Below are positions 50,755 through 58,793 of a DNA stretch of 64,000 nt, in pieces. Each line of letters opens with the position of its first letter. Within the stretch, counting starts at the first letter, position 1. Under the pieces are notes generated by a model. That model made no database searches. It was not told the DNA's origin and saw only the letters and a program-made list of their open reading frames with translations. A program made the translations under genes and the position numbers. Origin of the DNA: Denitromonas sp. (GTDB lineage Bacteria > Pseudomonadota > Gammaproteobacteria > Burkholderiales > Rhodocyclaceae); contig NZ_JAUCBR010000004.1 of the NCBI RefSeq assembly GCF_034676725.1, positions 1,875,501-1,939,500 on the forward strand, in the 5' to 3' direction.

Positions 50755-51636
50755 ATGACCGGGAAGATCGCCGACGATCCGGGCATCGACAAGACCGGCG
50801 CGGCGCTCAAGGCGCAGCGCTTCGGCATGCTCGAAGACATCGCCCGCGAGCTGTCCGCGCGAGACATCACCTTTCCCACCTGCTTCGACGCGGCGCTGAA
50901 GATCCGCAATGCGCTGCGCGACCCGGACCTGCCGATGCGCCGGATTGCCCAGGCGGTCGGCCTCGAGCCGCTGGTGGTGGCCAAGTTGCTGCGGGTGGCC
51001 AACTCGGTGGCCTACAACGCCGGCGGCCGCATGGTGACCGACGTCGAGGCGGCCATCACCCGGGTGGGGCTGGAGGCGGCGCGCGCCATTGCCATCTCGA
51101 CGGCGATGGACCAGCTGCTGCGCTCGAAGGATCTGGTGTGCTTCGGTGAACTGCCCAAGACCCTGTGGCTGCATACCCTGCGCACCGCCGCCGCGGCGCG
51201 GGTGGTGGCCGCGCGGCTGACCCGGGTCAATCGCGAGGACGCCATGATGGCGGGCCTGGTGCATGACCTGGGCGCGTTCTACATGCTTTACCGTGCCGCG
51301 CAGTACGAAGAGCTGCGCATCCGGCCCGACTCGGTGCGCCACCTCATTGCGCAGTGGCACGAGAGCATCGGTGAGTCGCTGATGGGCTCGCTCGGCGTGC
51401 CGGGCCACATCATCGCGGCCACGCGCGAGCACGACCAGCCGCGCGCGCTCGAGCAGGGGGTGCGAACCCTCGAGGATGTCGTGTACGTGGCCAACCGGCT
51501 GGCCGGCGGGCTCGAAGGCTGGCTGGCCAGCGATCCGCCGGCTGCCGGCCATCCGTCACTGGACGATCCGCAGCTGACTGCGCTGGCCGACGACATCGAG
51601 GCCGCCTACCAGGATTTGCTCGGCGCGCTGTCCTGA
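50755..51636 (+). CDS. HDOD domain signalling protein
   Basis: A 293-residue helical protein of the HDOD type, usually found in signalling without enzymatic activity. Visible segments are LEPLVVAKLLRVANSVAYNAGG, DVEAAITRVGLEAARAIAIS and AMMAGLVHDLGAFYML, covering about residues 25-215, with a helical tail. ATG 50755 follows AAGGAC. It lies 40 bases after the FmdE-like gene, perhaps co-transcribed. Output unknown. Confidence 0.8.
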   Translation: MTGKIADDPGIDKTGAALKAQRFGMLEDIARELSARDITFPTCFDAALKIRNALRDPDLPMRRIAQAVGLEPLVVAKLLRVANSVAYNAGGRMVTDVEAAITRVGLEAARAIAISTAMDQLLRSKDLVCFGELPKTLWLHTLRTAAAARVVAARLTRVNREDAMMAGLVHDLGAFYMLYRAAQYEELRIRPDSVRHLIAQWHESIGESLMGSLGVPGHIIAATREHDQPRALEQGVRTLEDVVYVANRLAGGLEGWLASDPPAAGHPSLDDPQLTALADDIEAAYQDLLGALS

Positions 51637-51676
51637 GCGCGGCTCAAACGGCCGGTGGCGCGGTGGTCTCGCGCGT

Positions 51677-52426
51677 TCAGCGGGCGAAAACACCGAGGTG
51701 GGGGGCAATGAGCAGGTCGGTGACGGTCTGGGGCAGGTTGATGGCGCCACTGAAATCGCCCTGGGTGACGGTGGCGTGGCTGAAATCGGCGTCGCTCAGG
51801 TCGGCGTCACGGAAGATGGCGGCGCGCAGCGAGGCGCCGGCCAGTCGGGTGCCTTTGAGGATTGCCGAGGAAAAATCGGCCGATTCGCCGTCCGCGCCGG
51901 TGAGGTTGCTGCCCGACAGGTCGGCGCCATTGAGTTGCGCGTTGGTGAGCACGGCGCGAAAGGCATTGCAGTCGCGCAGGATCGCGCCGCGCAGATCGGC
52001 CTCGGGCATCAGCAGGTCCTTCAGGAACGCGTTCGAGAAGTTGGCGCGTTGTGCATTGGCGGCGATGAGATTGGCGCCGAACAGGTTGGCGTGCTGGAAG
52101 TTGGCGCCGCGCAGGTCGGCGTCGTCGAAGATGGCGTGAAACAGGTCGGCGCCTTCGAGCTGGGCGTCCTTGAGCTGCGCGCCGCGGAAATTGGCCCACT
52201 TGGCGGTGGCCTTGTTGAGGCGGGTGCCATTGAGGCGGGCGCCGGTGAAGCGCACGTTGTCGAGGTGGGCGCCGGTCAGATCGCGGCCAGACAGGTCGCG
52301 CCCAGAAAAATCGCAGGCACTCAGGTCCTGCCCGGCCGCGGGCTGCAGGCAGTCGCCCGGGGGCAGGCCGGCGGCGGCAACGGTGCCCGCGCACAGGGCC
52401 AGGACGGCAAATCGCAGGGTATCCAT
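51677..52426 (-). CDS. Secreted pentapeptide repeat protein
   Basis: A 249-residue precursor with a signal peptide (about 1-20) and, from about residue 35 to 235, near-continuous A(D/N)LXX-type pentapeptide repeats (CDFSGRDLSGRDLTG, ANFRGAQLKDAQLEG and so on) that fold into a right-handed quadrilateral beta-helix. The first part has two Cys that could pair. Such proteins act as scaffolds or inhibitors; nothing here defines its partner. Confidence 0.85.
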   Translation of the reverse strand: MDTLRFAVLALCAGTVAAAGLPPGDCLQPAAGQDLSACDFSGRDLSGRDLTGAHLDNVRFTGARLNGTRLNKATAKWANFRGAQLKDAQLEGADLFHAIFDDADLRGANFQHANLFGANLIAANAQRANFSNAFLKDLLMPEADLRGAILRDCNAFRAVLTNAQLNGADLSGSNLTGADGESADFSSAILKGTRLAGASLRAAIFRDADLSDADFSHATVTQGDFSGAINLPQTVTDLLIAPHLGVFAR

Positions 52427-52788
52427 GCAAACGGCTCCTCAAGACGGTGGCCGACCGACTGATGTCATCGTAGCAGCGCGTACCGATGGCAGCGAGCCCG
52501 GCGTTGTCTTGGTGCATGGCGGGTGAAATGTTGCACTGCAGCAGTGCATCTGGCCCGGCGGCGATCCGCCGTCGCTACCGCACCAGCAAAGAAAATCAAG
52601 ATGAATCAAAAAGTTATATCAACTGGCACACCCTTCGCTAAATGATTGGCGAGCGCGCCAACGGCGGCGTGCGACGGGCAGGGCACGGACAAAGGCGTCC
52701 ATTTTCAGGCAGGGCCGATCACGGCGCCGCCTGGAGATGTGGCGCCTTTTTGCGTTTCTGCGGCGACGACGATTCGGAGGCAGATGTG
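52427..52788. other. Intergenic promoter region, no gene seen
   Basis: The 362 bases separate the divergent pentapeptide and flavoprotein genes. They contain a palindrome TGCACTG-CAG-CAGTGCA at 52532-52548 and an AT-rich patch at 52590-52640 with three ATCAA half-sites in direct orientation (52595, 52605, 52618). They do not form a full FNR palindrome. The promoter of the flavoprotein-cytochrome operon probably lies here. Confidence 0.5.
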
Positions 52789-54744
52789 ATGCGGCCAGAT
52801 ACGGCGAGTGCGGACAAGCCGGTGGTGGTGGTGGGCAGTGGTCCCGCCGGCCACCGCGTGGTGCAGGCGATCGGCCGGCTCGACCCCACGCGGCCGGTGC
52901 TCTGGTACGGCGACGAGCCGTGGGCGCCCTACAACCGCATCAAGCTGTCCTCGCTGCTCGCCGGCGACACGTCCTGGGAGGCGCTGACCGCCGACTACTC
53001 CGTCCCGCCCGCGGTGGACACCCGCTTCGGCTGCCGCATCGCGCGCATCGATCGCGCCGCCTCGGAAGTCATCGACATGCAGGGGGTACGTCAGCCCTAC
53101 GGCACCCTGGTGCTGGCTACCGGTTCGCGCGCCCATGTGCCGGAGATCCCCGGCGCGACCCTGCCCGGCGTGTTTACCTTCCGCGACCTCAACGACGCCC
53201 AGCGCCTGCAGGCGCGCAGCGTGCGCAGCCGGGTCACGGTGGTGATCGGCGGCGGCCTGCTGGGGCTGGAGGCGGCTCGCGCAGTGCGCCGCTACCACAC
53301 GCGGGTGATCGTCATCGAACATGCCGACCGCCTGATGCCGCGCCAGCTCGACGGCGAGGGCGCGGCCTGGCTGGCCCGGTCGGTGAGCGAGGCGGGCATC
53401 GAGGTTCGGCTGTCGGCGGCGGTCAAGGGTATCGAGGGCGGGCGTGAGGTCAGCGGCGTGCTGCTGCGCACCGGCGAAGTGATCGCCTGCGACACGGTGA
53501 TCGTCGCCACCGGCATCCGCCCCAATATCGAACTGGCCCTGCGCGCCGGCCTGCCGGTGGGGCGGGGCATCAAGATCGACGACGCCACCCGCACCGTCGA
53601 CCCGTGCATCCATGCGGTGGGTGAATGTGCCGAGCACCGCGACGAAGTGTATGGCCTGATTGCGCCCGGGCTGGAGCAGGCCGCGGTGGCGGCCAACCGC
53701 ATCTGCGGTGGCGACGCGGTGTATGAAGGCAGCGTCGCCGCTACCCGGCTCAAGGTGATGGGCTGTGCGGTGTTCAGCATCGGCGAACTCGATCGTCAGG
53801 GGCCGGCCGACACCGCCCGCGCCAGCGCCTTTGCCGACCCCGACGGCGACGGCTATCGCCGCGTGGTGGTTCGCCAGGGGCGGCTGGTCGGCGCGCAGGC
53901 GGTCGGGCCCTGGCCCGAGATGTCGCGGGTGCAGGAGGCGGTGCGCAGCGGCCGGCGGGTGTGGCCCTGGCAGCGCCTGCGCTTTGCCCGCATTGGCCAG
54001 CTATGGCCCGACAGCGACGCCGGCGATGTGCGCTTCTGGCCGGCCGAGGCCACGGTGTGCAACTGTACCGGCGTCACCCGTGGTCAGCTCGACGCCGCGC
54101 TTGGTCGCGGCTGCCGCAGCGTCGAGGCGCTGTGTGCCGACACTGGTGCGGGCAGCGTCTGCGGCAGCTGCCGCCCCTTGCTCAGCGAGCTGGCCGGTGC
54201 CGATGCGCTGCCGGCCGTGCCCGGCTGGCGGGCGCTGGCCGGTGTCGGTGCCGCGGCGCTGATGCTCGCCCTGGCCTACCTGTTCTTCGCCATCCCCTTC
54301 CCCGACACCGCCGAACTGGCCTGGCGCTGGGACGTGATCTGGCGCGACAGCCTGTGGAAGCAGGCCAGCGGTTACACCGCGCTCGGGGCCATGGTGCTGC
54401 TGGCGGTGATCGGCCTGCGCAAGCGCTGGCCGCGCCTGGCCGCGCTGTGGGATTTCGCCGGCTGGCGCGTGGTGCACGGCGTGCTCGGCGCGCTGCTGGT
54501 GGCGGTGATGCTGCTGCACACCGGCGGGCGCTTCGGCGACCAGCTCGATCGCGTGATGAGCGTGATGGCGGTGGCGGCGATTGTCTCCGGCACGGTGATC
54601 GCGCTGGTGGTGTCGCGCCAGCAGGACCTGGCGCCGGCTCTGGTGCGCCGCGTGCAGCGCAGCGCCACCTGGGTGCACATCCTCACCCTGTGGCCGCTGC
54701 CGGTGCTGCTCGGTGTGCACATTCTCAAGACCTACTACTTCTGA
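52789..54744 (+). CDS. NirB-like FAD/[2Fe-2S] oxidoreductase fused to a diheme-b-type membrane domain
   Basis: A 651-residue fusion. Residues about 7-330 are an NAD(P)H/FAD oxidoreductase like the front of NirB or rubredoxin reductases (VVVVGSGPAGHRVVQAIG, the NAD site VTVVIGGGLLGLEAAR, then FAD-binding segments). Residues about 420-470 are a BFD-like [2Fe-2S] domain (CNCTGVTRGQL with CGSC later). The last 170 residues have four to five helices with two H-X13-H pairs (H563/H577 and H630/H644), as in ferric reductase/NOX-type b-heme domains. No siroheme domain of a nitrite reductase is present. It probably moves electrons from cytosolic NAD(P)H into or across the membrane. ATG 52789 follows GGAGG. 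Confidence 0.85.
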   Translation: MRPDTASADKPVVVVGSGPAGHRVVQAIGRLDPTRPVLWYGDEPWAPYNRIKLSSLLAGDTSWEALTADYSVPPAVDTRFGCRIARIDRAASEVIDMQGVRQPYGTLVLATGSRAHVPEIPGATLPGVFTFRDLNDAQRLQARSVRSRVTVVIGGGLLGLEAARAVRRYHTRVIVIEHADRLMPRQLDGEGAAWLARSVSEAGIEVRLSAAVKGIEGGREVSGVLLRTGEVIACDTVIVATGIRPNIELALRAGLPVGRGIKIDDATRTVDPCIHAVGECAEHRDEVYGLIAPGLEQAAVAANRICGGDAVYEGSVAATRLKVMGCAVFSIGELDRQGPADTARASAFADPDGDGYRRVVVRQGRLVGAQAVGPWPEMSRVQEAVRSGRRVWPWQRLRFARIGQLWPDSDAGDVRFWPAEATVCNCTGVTRGQLDAALGRGCRSVEALCADTGAGSVCGSCRPLLSELAGADALPAVPGWRALAGVGAAALMLALAYLFFAIPFPDTAELAWRWDVIWRDSLWKQASGYTALGAMVLLAVIGLRKRWPRLAALWDFAGWRVVHGVLGALLVAVMLLHTGGRFGDQLDRVMSVMAVAAIVSGTVIALVVSRQQDLAPALVRRVQRSATWVHILTLWPLPVLLGVHILKTYYF

Positions 54745-54751
54745 GACGCGG

Positions 54752-56236
54752 ATGAAAAAGAAAACCAATCTGCGCTGGTGGGGCCTGTGGCTGGTGATCT
54801 CGGTTGCCACCGCCGGCGCTGTCTATGCCGCCATCGACAGCCTGGGCAACCCGCGCCCCGGTGCGGCCGACCTGGTGCTGCGCTCATGGCTGCTGCCGGG
54901 GCAGACCAGCCATGGCCACTACCAGATTGAGCTGGCCTGTACCGCCTGCCACGCCGGCGCCTTTCCGAGCCGCGACGATGTGCAGGAAAAATGCGAGTCC
55001 TGTCATGCCAAAGACCTGAAAGCGGCCGACGACAGCCACCCGCGGGCCAAATTCACCGATCCGCGCAACGCCGACCGCGCCGCGCTGCTCGACGCCACCT
55101 ATTGCGTCACCTGCCATGTCGAGCACAAACCGGACATCACCCAGCGCGCCGGCGTGACCCTGCCGCGCGACTACTGCGTGATCTGCCACAAGGACATCGC
55201 CAAGGACCGCCCCAGCCACACCGGCATGGCCTTCACCACCTGCACCGACGCCGGCTGCCACAACTACCACGACAACACCGCCCTGTATGAAGACTTCCTG
55301 GTGCGCCACGCCGGCGTCGGTCGCATGCAGGACGACCCGGCCGTGCTGGCGCGCGACCTGCGCGTTGTGCTCGAGGAACTGGGCGACTACCCCAGCGACA
55401 CCTGGCCGCCGGTGGCGCTGAGCCGCGCCGAGGCCGACGCCGGCGACAGGCTGCCCGCCGGTGCCGATGTCCATGCGGACTGGGCTGCCTCGGCGCATGC
55501 GCAATCCGGCGTCAATTGCAGCGCCTGCCATGTGCCGGTGGCCGAGCAGGGCGGCGACCCGGCCGCCGCGACGTGGATCGCCAAACCGACCGAGAAAGCC
55601 TGTGTGCAGTGCCATGGCGCCGAGGTGAACGGCTTCCTTGCCGGCAAGCATGGCATGCGCCTCAAGGCCGGCCTGCCGGCCATGACGCCCGCCCAGGCCC
55701 GCCACCCGATGAAGCCCGAACGCCAGCACGACGCCCTCGGCTGCACCAGCTGCCACGGCAGCCATCGCTTCGACACCGGCCATGCCGCGGTCAAGGCCTG
55801 CGCCAGCTGTCATGACGACGAGCACACCCGCGCCTACTTCGCCTCGCCGCATGCCCGCACCGTGGCCGCCGTGGCGCGTGGCGAGGCGGCGCCGGAGACG
55901 GCGGTGACCTGCGCCACCTGCCACCTGCCGCGCGTGGCCCATGACACGCCCGACTTTGTGCGCCGCACCCTGGTCGACCATGCCCAGGGCGCCAACCTGA
56001 CCCCGCCGATCAAGATGGCGCGCCAGGTGTGCCTGGCCTGCCACGGCCTGGGCTACGCCATCGACGCCCTCGCCGACGCGCCCCTGCGTGCCGCGAACTT
56101 CCCGCATGCGCCGACGCGCCAGGTGCGCAGCATCGACATGGCGGTCTCCCGCGAGGCCGAAGCGCGCGAGGCGCGGGCCGCGCAGGCGCGCGCCGAGGCG
56201 GCTGAGACGGCCGAGCCCGAAGGCGGCCGCTCATGA
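54752..56236 (+). CDS. Membrane-anchored multiheme cytochrome c (10 CXXCH plus one CX4CH)
   Basis: A 494-residue protein with an N-terminal anchor (about 9-28) and a periplasmic domain with ten CXXCH motifs starting at C63, C81, C118, C142, C256, C284, C331, C350, C387 and C427, plus one CX4CH (C164-H170). Many further His residues can serve as axial ligands. The C-terminus is an Ala/Glu/Arg-rich helical tail. It starts seven bases after the fused flavoprotein and should take its electrons. The motif pattern resembles cytochrome c3/NrfH-like families, but I do not recognise a named enzyme and see no CXXCK catalytic site. Confidence 0.88.
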   Translation: MKKKTNLRWWGLWLVISVATAGAVYAAIDSLGNPRPGAADLVLRSWLLPGQTSHGHYQIELACTACHAGAFPSRDDVQEKCESCHAKDLKAADDSHPRAKFTDPRNADRAALLDATYCVTCHVEHKPDITQRAGVTLPRDYCVICHKDIAKDRPSHTGMAFTTCTDAGCHNYHDNTALYEDFLVRHAGVGRMQDDPAVLARDLRVVLEELGDYPSDTWPPVALSRAEADAGDRLPAGADVHADWAASAHAQSGVNCSACHVPVAEQGGDPAAATWIAKPTEKACVQCHGAEVNGFLAGKHGMRLKAGLPAMTPAQARHPMKPERQHDALGCTSCHGSHRFDTGHAAVKACASCHDDEHTRAYFASPHARTVAAVARGEAAPETAVTCATCHLPRVAHDTPDFVRRTLVDHAQGANLTPPIKMARQVCLACHGLGYAIDALADAPLRAANFPHAPTRQVRSIDMAVSREAEAREARAAQARAEAAETAEPEGGRS

Positions 56237-56285
56237 CGCAAAGCACCACCCCGTTTCGTTTCACCCCCTGCAAGGAGAAGAGAGC

Positions 56286-56852
56286 ATGAAGAGCACACAT
56301 GTCAAACTGCCCCTGGGTGCCGCAGCCATCGCCGTCGGTATTGGCTGTGCCACGCCGGCGATGGCCGCCGGCTGGAGCTACCAGCAGATCGCCGATGCGC
56401 TGCATGCGGTGATGGAATCGGACCGCACGGTCTACACCCGGCTGATCGTCAACCGCCTGCAGAACCAGGAAAAGGTCATCAAGGCCAGCGAGCACTGGAA
56501 GGACGAGAAGGCGCTGGTGCTGCCGGCGCAGATGTTCCGCTTCGGCGCCGAGATGGTGGCCGAGAAGAACGCCGGCTTCTCCTACGCGCTGCTCTCCGAA
56601 TGGCCGGTCAACAAGCAGAACGCCCCCAAGACCGAGGTCGAGACCGAAGGCCTGAAGGCCATCGCCGCCACCGGCAAGCCCTTCTACAAGGAAGAGACGC
56701 TGGGCGGCAAGACCTACTTCACCGCGGTGTACCCGGACAAGGCCGTGGCCAAGGCCTGCATCAGCTGTCACAACGAGCACAAGGACAGCCCGCGCACCGA
56801 TTTCAAGATGGGCGACGTGATGGGGGGCGTGGTGCTGCGCCTGCCGATGTAA
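56286..56852 (+). CDS. Periplasmic DUF3365 (Tll0287-like) heme protein
   Basis: A 188-residue precursor with a signal peptide (about 1-28), a helical and PAS-like sensor-type domain with TVYTRLIVNRLQNQEKVIKASEHWK, and a single heme motif CISCH (C158-H162) near the C-terminus. This pattern matches DUF3365 proteins such as Tll0287. AAGGAGA precedes the ATG. It lies 49 bases after the multiheme cytochrome. It may sense redox state or ligands, or pass electrons; function unproven. Confidence 0.82.
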   Translation: MKSTHVKLPLGAAAIAVGIGCATPAMAAGWSYQQIADALHAVMESDRTVYTRLIVNRLQNQEKVIKASEHWKDEKALVLPAQMFRFGAEMVAEKNAGFSYALLSEWPVNKQNAPKTEVETEGLKAIAATGKPFYKEETLGGKTYFTAVYPDKAVAKACISCHNEHKDSPRTDFKMGDVMGGVVLRLPM

Positions 56853-56862
56853 GGAGACGGCC

Positions 56863-57219
56863 ATGCGCCTGAAAACGACGCTTGGACTGGCGGTGGCCGT
56901 GGTCGGTGCCGCCTCGGCCCACGCCGCTTCCCCGCCCGAGCTGGCCGGCTTCGAGCGCGGCCGCGCGGTCTGGCTGGGCACTTGCCAGCTGTGTCATGCC
57001 GAGCCGGCCACCGGTGCGCCGCAGCTGGGCGATGCCGAGGCCTGGGCGCCGCGCGCGGCCAAGGGCAAGGCGGTGCTCTACCAGCATGCGCTGGAAGGCT
57101 TCATGGGCCCGCTCGGCGACGAGATGCCGGCGCGCGGGGCCAACCCGGCGCTGTCCGACGACGAGGTCAAGGCCGCCGTGGACTACATGGTCCGCGCCGC
57201 CCAACCCGTCAAACCCTAG
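56863..57219 (+). CDS. Cytochrome c5-type monoheme protein
   Basis: A 118-residue precursor with a signal peptide (about 1-21), heme motif CQLCH (C41-H45) and the c5 signature GDEMPARGANPALSDDEVKAAVDYM, which includes the Met ligand (M88). A soluble periplasmic electron carrier. It follows the DUF3365 gene by ten bases with AAGGAG before the ATG, and precedes the hemoglobin gene. Confidence 0.88.
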   Translation: MRLKTTLGLAVAVVGAASAHAASPPELAGFERGRAVWLGTCQLCHAEPATGAPQLGDAEAWAPRAAKGKAVLYQHALEGFMGPLGDEMPARGANPALSDDEVKAAVDYMVRAAQPVKP

Positions 57220-57251
57220 TGTGTTCCGGAATTCAATCGAGGAGTGACAAC

Positions 57252-57635
57252 ATGACGACGACCGTGGAAATGAGCCTGTTTGACAAGATCGGCGGCGCGC
57301 CCGCCGTGGAGGCGGCCGTGGACAAGTTCTACGACAAGGTGCTGGCCGATGAGCGCATCAAGCGCTTCTTCATCAACACCGACATGGCCAAGCAGCGCCA
57401 GCACCAGAAAGCCTTCCTTACCTATGCCTTTGGCGGCCAGCCCGGTTACAACGGCCGTGGCATGCGCGAGGCGCACAAGCCGCTGGTGATGCGTCTGGGG
57501 CTGAACGACACCCACTTCGACGCGGTGGTCGAGAACCTCGCCACCACGCTCAGCGAACTGGGGGTGAGCGACGAGTTGATCGGTGAGGTGGCGAAGATTG
57601 CCGAGTCGATCCGCGACGACGTGCTGTGTCGTTGA
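57252..57635 (+). CDS. glbN: Group I truncated hemoglobin
   Basis: A 127-residue cytosolic globin of the short 2-over-2 type. Landmarks: SLFDKIGGAPAVEAAVDKFYDKVL with B10 Tyr (Y27), an E-helix with distal Gln residues, the GGQPGYNGRGM loop, and proximal His H75 in MREAHKPL. Such globins typically bind O2 and NO and can dioxygenate NO to nitrate. A good ribosome binding site (GAGGAG) precedes the ATG. As the last gene of the flavoprotein-multiheme group, it suggests nitrogen oxide chemistry there. Confidence 0.9.
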   Translation: MTTTVEMSLFDKIGGAPAVEAAVDKFYDKVLADERIKRFFINTDMAKQRQHQKAFLTYAFGGQPGYNGRGMREAHKPLVMRLGLNDTHFDAVVENLATTLSELGVSDELIGEVAKIAESIRDDVLCR

Positions 57636-57659
57636 GTCGGTGGGGGCGTGGGTGTCGGT

Positions 57660-57682
57660 CGGGTTGCGCGCAGCGAAGCCCG
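57660..57682. other. Imperfect palindrome between the convergent hemoglobin and alanine racemase genes
   Basis: CGGGTTGCGC followed by GCGAAGCCCG forms an imperfect hairpin without a T tract in the 81-base gap. It could act as a weak bidirectional terminator or be a REP-type element. Confidence 0.35.
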
Positions 57683-57716
57683 GCGGGCAGTCTGCGCCAG
57701 CCCCCGGCGACGACGT

Positions 57717-58793
57717 TCAGGCGGGCGTGGTGCTCACGATCTCGCGCCGCACCCGCTTGACGTTGCACAGCAGTTCGTAGGCGATGGTGCCGGCGGCCTG
57801 TGCCACGCTGTTGACCGACACGCTGCGGCCCCACAGCTCGACCGGGCTGCCGATGCGGGCGGCCGGCAAGTCGGTGAGGTCGACCGTCATCATGTCCATC
57901 GACACCCGGCCGATGACGCGGGTGAGCTGGCCGTCGACCGCCACCGGCGTGCCGGTGGGGGCCACACGCGGGTAGCCGTCGGCATAGCCCATGGCGACCA
58001 GGCCGACACGGGTCGGCACCTCGGCCACGAAACGGCCGCCATAGCCCAGCGCCTCGCCGGGGGCGAGGTCGCGGATGTTCATGATCGCGCTCGACAGCGT
58101 CATCACCGGCTGCAGGCCGTGGTCGTCGCTGGGCATCGGGTCGGCGCCGTAGAGCAGGATGCCGGGGCGCGCCCAGTCGCGATGCGCCGCGGGCCAGGCC
58201 AGCACGCCGCCGGAGTTGCACAGGCTGCGCTCGCCGGGCAGCCCGGCGGTGGCGCGGTCAAAGGTGGCGATCTGCTCGGCGGTGGTGGCCACGTCCGGCT
58301 CGTCGGCGCGGGCGAAGTGGGTCATCAGCACGATGTCGCCGACCTGCGGCAGGGCGCGCAGGCGGGCGTGGGCGGCGGCGTAGGCGGCCGGCGCGATGCC
58401 GGCGCGGCGCATGCCGCTGTCCATCTTGAGCCACACGGTAAGCGGGCGGATGCTGCGATGGGCTTCGACCAGGGCAATCTGTTCGGCGTTGTGCACCACC
58501 ATCCACAGGTCGTGGGCGGTGGCGTGGGCGAGGTCGTCCGGGCCGAAGGCGCCTTCGAGCACCAGGATCGGCTGTCGGATGCCGGCGTCGCGCAATTCCA
58601 GCGCCTCTTCGACGATGGCCACGGCGAAGGCGTCGGCCGTGTCGGCCAGCGCGCGGGCGCACAGGATGGCGCCATGGCCATAGGCGTTGGCCTTGATCAC
58701 CGCCAGTGCCCGCCCGCCGTGGCGCTGCCGCGCCAGGTGGTAGTTGTGGCGCAGTGCGCTCAGATCAATGCGGGCAATGGCGGGACGACTCAC
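57717..58793 (-). CDS. alr: Alanine racemase
   Basis: PLP enzyme interconverting L- and D-alanine. The 358 residues have the PLP lysine K34 in AVIKANAYGHG, the barrel segment WLKMDSGMRRAGI, and GEALGYGGRFVAE with the catalytic Tyr. It overlaps dadA by four bases, downstream in the same operon, so it probably acts in L-alanine catabolism (DadX role) in addition to, or instead of, supplying D-Ala for the cell wall. Confidence 0.94.
   Translation of the reverse strand: MSRPAIARIDLSALRHNYHLARQRHGGRALAVIKANAYGHGAILCARALADTADAFAVAIVEEALELRDAGIRQPILVLEGAFGPDDLAHATAHDLWMVVHNAEQIALVEAHRSIRPLTVWLKMDSGMRRAGIAPAAYAAAHARLRALPQVGDIVLMTHFARADEPDVATTAEQIATFDRATAGLPGERSLCNSGGVLAWPAAHRDWARPGILLYGADPMPSDDHGLQPVMTLSSAIMNIRDLAPGEALGYGGRFVAEVPTRVGLVAMGYADGYPRVAPTGTPVAVDGQLTRVIGRVSMDMMTVDLTDLPAARIGSPVELWGRSVSVNSVAQAAGTIAYELLCNVKRVRREIVSTTPA

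Noticed and set aside
52532..52548. TGCACTG-CAG-CAGTGCA as a known operator (for example a PHB regulator site)
   Set aside because: Palindromic and real as sequence, but it matches no consensus I could assign with confidence, so it is only noted as part of the intergenic region.
52595..52622. Three ATCAA half-sites as a possible FNR operator
   Set aside because: They are direct repeats with spacings of five and eight bases, not the TTGAT-N4-ATCAA palindrome. They may still be part of a promoter.
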